Source of the DNA: JANNVK01 sp031414415
Lineage (GTDB): Bacteria > Acidobacteriota > Blastocatellia > Pyrinomonadales > Pyrinomonadaceae
DNA: 64,000 nt
NCBI GenBank assembly: GCA_031414415.1
Contig: JANNVK010000088.1
Span: forward strand, 36,741-100,740
Direction of reading: 5' to 3'
Of this stretch, positions 61,198 through 64,000 are shown piece by piece (the first letter of the stretch is position 1; each line of letters starts with the position of its first letter). The notes beneath the pieces are model-generated. The model was given only the letters and a program-made list of their open reading frames with translations, ran no database searches and was not told where the DNA came from. The position numbers and the translations under genes were made by a program.

Positions 61198-62199
61198 TTA
61201 CCTAATTTTTCCAAAACCACACCAGCTATTTTGATTATGCCAGATTATCTCAACATTTTCGGCTTCAATTTCCTCCCACCAAGTTTCAAAATCTGTTTTC
61301 GAAATGTAAAAAGCTGTCGGTGCAACCAAGTGATCGAAAACAATATTATGTTGCTCTCGCCAGCCAAATGAACCAAGATGATTGAGGTAATCGTTGTAAA
61401 ATAAATACTTAGCGACAGGTTTAGCGATTGAATTCACTGGACGATAAAGCAATTTTGTGCCGAGAAACACCGCAAGTGTCGGAACTTTCGAAAGCTGCAA
61501 AAGTGTCGGTTGCGACATTTTAGATGTAAATTTTTCGCGAAGTGGCGAAACATAATTCGTAATCCATTCGTTATTTTCCGCTCCATAAATCCACGCCGAA
61601 ATGTGTCCACCGCTTTTTACTTTATTTGCGAGCGAAACGAAAGCCGCTTTCGGATTCGGCGTGTGATGCAAAACTCCAACCGAAAATGCGTAATCAAAAG
61701 CTCGTTTGAAAGGCAATTTGAAAATATCAGCTTGCACAATATGAACATTTGGCAAGTCTCGCGTTGCCGCAAAAGCCGATTCAACCGCCGAACTCAAATC
61801 AATCCCGACAACCTCTTTTGCTCCCCAATCTGACGCAATTCGTGTGTGCCTACCTTTTCCGCAACCACCTTCAAGCACGAGTTTGTCTTTAAAGAAATCC
61901 GGTTTTACAGGTTGCAACCAACCTTCAAACTGATCGTTATATTTCGTGTCTTCTTGCGTAAAATGATTCCATTGCCAACCAAAATTTTCGGCTGTATCTG
62001 CTTTATCTTGTTCAACTTTCGATAAATCTGCGAAACGCGGCACACCGCGAATAATCTTAAACTCGTGCGAAGATTTGACGCACGACAAGATTCCATCGAG
62101 AATTTCGCGACCATCTTCGCCACGTCCGCCAACAAACGCCAGTGTTAAATCGCCGCCGCAAATCGGACACGCGAGAAGTTCTAAAAGTTTTTCTTTCAT
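61198..62199 (-). CDS. Class I SAM methyltransferase with Trm112-like zinc-ribbon start
   Basis: A 333-residue methyltransferase. The N-terminus is a Trm112-like segment, with LLELLACPICGGDL (CPIC pair) and a further Cys in ILSCVKSSHEF. A SAM domain follows, with VLEGGCGKGRHTRIA, EVVGIDLSSAV, and YAFSVGVLHHTPNPKAAF. This form is common in genes for secondary metabolites or cell-wall glycans; the substrate is unknown. It overlaps the next upstream gene by 4 bp. Its last 64 bp are duplicated at 59217-59280, at the other side of the restriction-modification module. Confidence 0.87.
   Translation of the reverse strand: MKEKLLELLACPICGGDLTLAFVGGRGEDGREILDGILSCVKSSHEFKIIRGVPRFADLSKVEQDKADTAENFGWQWNHFTQEDTKYNDQFEGWLQPVKPDFFKDKLVLEGGCGKGRHTRIASDWGAKEVVGIDLSSAVESAFAATRDLPNVHIVQADIFKLPFKRAFDYAFSVGVLHHTPNPKAAFVSLANKVKSGGHISAWIYGAENNEWITNYVSPLREKFTSKMSQPTLLQLSKVPTLAVFLGTKLLYRPVNSIAKPVAKYLFYNDYLNHLGSFGWREQHNIVFDHLVAPTAFYISKTDFETWWEEIEAENVEIIWHNQNSWCGFGKIR
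61203..61266 (+). repeat. Right copy of the 64-bp direct repeat
   Basis: Lies inside the 3' end of the intact methyltransferase gene and matches 59217-59280 with four differences. See the left copy. Confidence 0.9.
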
Positions 62200-62657
62200 T
62201 TTTTCAACGCTCGCTCAAATGCCGAAAATTCATCAAAAGGAAACGGCTGATGCCAATTTTGGACAAAAGCATCGGTGTCAATATCTTCATGCAAATGCAA
62301 AAAAGTTGTCTGAAATGCTTCTGCAAATTCCTTAATATCGCAAGTTAGGTCAAAAACTTTTTCACTTGATTGACGCATTTCTGTCGGAAACTGAAAGATT
62401 TGGAAGTTGATGGAATTATTATTTTCTTTGCGAAATTTGAAGTCGAATTCTTCAGGATTTCTGTTCCATTTTAATAAAAAATCTGTTTTGTGTGAATTAT
62501 CTCTCAGCAATTCAGTCAATATTTCGAGCAATTCTGGCAACGCCCGCGAATGCGGAGCGTGTGCGGTTGTCGTATGAAACTCATTGTCGCCACTCGAAAA
62601 ACCGATTGACATCCAACCACATTGAGGTGAATTAAAACTGACTTGAAATTTGTTCAT
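62196..62657 (-). CDS. Small uncharacterised protein coupled to the methyltransferase
   Basis: A 153-residue protein, not recognised. The first part (SFNSPQCGWMSIGFSSGDNEFHTTTAHAPH) is polar with several aromatic residues; the second half is helical and acidic (VFDLTCDIKEFAEAFQTTF), with an acid-rich tail. There is no signal peptide or membrane segment. It overlaps the methyltransferase gene start by 4 bp (ATGA), so it is the first gene of a two-gene operon and may be a partner protein of that enzyme. Its function cannot be told. Confidence 0.75.
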   Translation of the reverse strand: MNKFQVSFNSPQCGWMSIGFSSGDNEFHTTTAHAPHSRALPELLEILTELLRDNSHKTDFLLKWNRNPEEFDFKFRKENNNSINFQIFQFPTEMRQSSEKVFDLTCDIKEFAEAFQTTFLHLHEDIDTDAFVQNWHQPFPFDEFSAFERALKK

Positions 62658-62893
62658 ATAAACTCTACCGCTGGCAATTGTACCGCTGACTTCCTAGTCG
62701 GCGGTCGCGTTGTGCTTCCAGCCAACGCTTTTCGAGTCCGAAGTAACTTAGGACTCAATAAAGACTTGCGAGCAAGATGCTCACAAGACAGCCGCCAAGA
62801 TGGACGGCGATACCTCGGAAGATACCTAAGAAATGAAGATTTTAACCTAAGCAATTGCAAATCTAAAACGCGAAATCTAAAATCAAAGTCGAA
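62658..62893. repeat. Intergenic region with imperfect palindromes and recurring AAGAT cores
   Basis: About 236 bp between the divergent small-protein gene and thyA. CCGCTGACT (62683-62691) pairs with AGTCGGCGG (62696-62704) around TCCT. Further on, AAGAT occurs at 62774, 62797 and 62819, 22-23 bp apart. The first is flanked by GAGC/GCTC, and the second by near-inverted GCCGCC/GGACGGC. It looks like degenerate repeat DNA rather than a gene. The thyA promoter should also lie here. Confidence 0.5.
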
Positions 62894-63739
62894 ATGAAAC
62901 AATATCACGAACTTTTACAACATATTCTCGAAACAGGCATTCGCCACGAAGATCGCACCGGAGTTGGGACGATTTCGACTTTTGGCTATCAAAATCGGTA
63001 TAATTTACGAGCTGGATTTCCGCTTGTCACAACCAAAAAAGTGCCATTTCGATGGATTACTGAAGAATTATTTTGGTTTCTTTCGGGCGATACTAATGAA
63101 AAAAATCTAAACGCGAGAGGCGTAGATATTTGGGCTGAATGGGCAGACGAGCAACATACAAAACGTTTCAACCGTGAAGTTGGCGATTTGGGTCCAGTCT
63201 ATGGTTATTTGTGGCGTTCATTTGGCGGCGATTATCCAAAACGAAATGGCATTGATCAAATTGAACGCCTTGTTCGCGAAATTGAAACGAATCCGAATTC
63301 TCGCAGATTGCTCGTCACAGGATGGAATCCTGAAACTTGCGATGAAGTCGATTTGCCTCCGTGTCACACGCTTTTTCAATTCAAAATTGAATCGAGCAAA
63401 ACTCTCCATTGCCAACTTTATCAGCGTTCGGCTGACGCATTTCTCGGTGTTCCTTTTAATATTTCATCTTATGCATTGCTAACTCATTTGATTGCAAAGG
63501 TTTGTGATTTGGAAGTCGGAGATTTTATTCATACCTTCGGCGATTTACATATTTACTTAAATCATCTCAATCAGGTTGAAGAAATATTGAAACGCGAGCC
63601 TTTTCCGCTTCCGAAATTAGAATTTGTTGACGCGGAGAACTTGAAAGGCTTAGAAGGTTTGTTAAATTTTAGATACGAAAATTTGAGTCTGCAAAATTAT
63701 CAATCACACGGCAAAATATCGGCTCCGGTTGCAGTTTGA
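62894..63739 (+). CDS. thyA: Thymidylate synthase ThyA
   Basis: Makes dTMP from dUMP with methylene-tetrahydrofolate. The 281-residue protein has all usual ThyA motifs: RTGVGTISTFGYQ at the N-terminus, the conserved RWITEELFWFLSGDTN, LGPVYGYLWRSFGG, the catalytic Cys in DLPPCHTLFQF, CQLYQRSADAFLGVPFNI, and HTFGDLHIYLNHL. The length is slightly above the 264 of E. coli. ATG 62894 gives the standard N-terminal MKQYHELL. No dihydrofolate reductase gene is adjacent. It is convergent with the gene that leaves the window. Confidence 0.96.
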   Translation: MKQYHELLQHILETGIRHEDRTGVGTISTFGYQNRYNLRAGFPLVTTKKVPFRWITEELFWFLSGDTNEKNLNARGVDIWAEWADEQHTKRFNREVGDLGPVYGYLWRSFGGDYPKRNGIDQIERLVREIETNPNSRRLLVTGWNPETCDEVDLPPCHTLFQFKIESSKTLHCQLYQRSADAFLGVPFNISSYALLTHLIAKVCDLEVGDFIHTFGDLHIYLNHLNQVEEILKREPFPLPKLEFVDAENLKGLEGLLNFRYENLSLQNYQSHGKISAPVAV

Positions 63740-63768
63740 GTTTTTTACTTTATTAGCCAGGTCTTAAA

Positions 63769-64000
63769 TTAACCGACAAGCCCAAAAAAATTAGTCAAAT
63801 CAGAAGTCTGCGGCGTTGTTTGAAATGTGATTCCGCTGATTCCGCGTGATTTTACTTGCACGCCTCTCGTGCCGATGATAGTTGCATCCGCGACAGAGAA
63901 ATAAGCCGTAATTTGTGTTGGGCTGGAACTTGTAATTGTCGCATTGACCCCAACTCCGCCGATTTGAAGTGTTGGATTTAACCCAAAATGCGTTCCTGAA
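63769..64000 (-). CDS. C-terminal part of a secreted Ig-like/IPT-type protein (partial)
   Basis: On the minus strand an open frame runs from the window end to a TAA at 63769-63771, giving 76 residues. It reads LNPTLQIGGVGVNATITSSS, then PTQITAYFSVADATIIGTRG, then VQVKSRGISGITFQT. This pattern of beta strands with PTQITAYFSVAD and VQV is like IPT/TIG or Ig-like domains found in large acidobacterial surface proteins. The rest of the protein lies beyond the window, so start, signal and domain number cannot be seen. It is convergent with thyA, with no clear terminator between. Confidence 0.7.
   Translation of the reverse strand, partial: SGTHFGLNPTLQIGGVGVNATITSSSPTQITAYFSVADATIIGTRGVQVKSRGISGITFQTTPQTSDLTNFFGLVG

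Noticed and set aside
1..64000. CRISPR arrays, insertion sequences, integrases or prophage genes
   Set aside because: None seen: no regularly spaced identical repeats and no transposase, integrase or phage structural protein.

Overview
The window looks like chromosomal DNA of an AT-rich member of the Acidobacteriota, most plausibly class Blastocatellia. The pointers are a 'VWFA-related Acidobacterial' protein (50305-52467), a GWxTD-domain protein, a large Oar-type TonB receptor, a membrane TPR-CHAT protein with the anti-sigma-like N-terminus common in this phylum, and many secreted proteins with short Sec signals. This placement comes from gene families, not from a database search.

Layout. 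1-2 kb: an orphan zinc-ribbon protein. 2-8.3 kb: mnmG-parA-parB, selD and tatA/B-tatC, with two parS-like sites, which suggests the origin-proximal part of the chromosome. 8.3-17.1 kb: a GWxTD protein, an aminotransferase, an unrecognised two-gene cassette, and genes for surface polysaccharide (galE, a CapD-type epimerase/dehydratase, a Wza-like export protein). 17.2-19.9 kb: a fatty-acid ligase/FadR-type repressor operon and tRNA-Ser. 19.9-24.8 kb: a TlpA-like protein, recF, pilT and its zinc-finger neighbour, and a glycosyltransferase. 24.9-31.1 kb: a TonB receptor and a secreted DUF1906/FG-GAP protein. 31.4-36.5 kb: a PilZ-like gene and then an arsenosugar cluster. 36.5-41.5 kb: an ECF sigma / TPR-CHAT protease / unknown-protein operon. 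41.6-58.4 kb: metabolic, transport, wall and secreted proteins. 58.4-62.7 kb: an accessory stretch with REP-like palindromes and an EcoRV-like restriction-modification pair lying between 64-bp direct repeats. 62.9-64 kb: thyA and the end of a secreted protein.

Main results. (1) selD is a selenoprotein gene. Its true start is 5703, with an in-frame UGA at 5742-5744 and a SECIS-like hairpin at 5770-5788; the open frame beginning at 5745 is truncated. (2) Two parS-like sites (15/16 and 14/16 matches to the general consensus) lie inside mnmG and just before parA. (3) The TetR gene at 19025 resembles Bacillus FadR and has an 18-bp perfect palindrome abutting its predicted promoter that matches 17/18 of the FadR operator as I recall it. 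(4) The restriction enzyme at 60202 keeps EcoRV's catalytic and base-contacting motifs, so GATATC specificity is predicted. The module sits between duplicated copies of the 3' end of the neighbouring methyltransferase gene. (5) The sigma/CHAT operon ends in an uncharacterised protein with a Gly-rich, two-Cys tail, a candidate partner of the protease. (6) The arsenosugar cluster uses all-Cys enzymes and contains a 22-bp perfect palindrome.

Several gene starts were moved downstream from the longest open frame because a signal peptide, ribosome-binding site or neighbouring gene makes the shorter version more credible.
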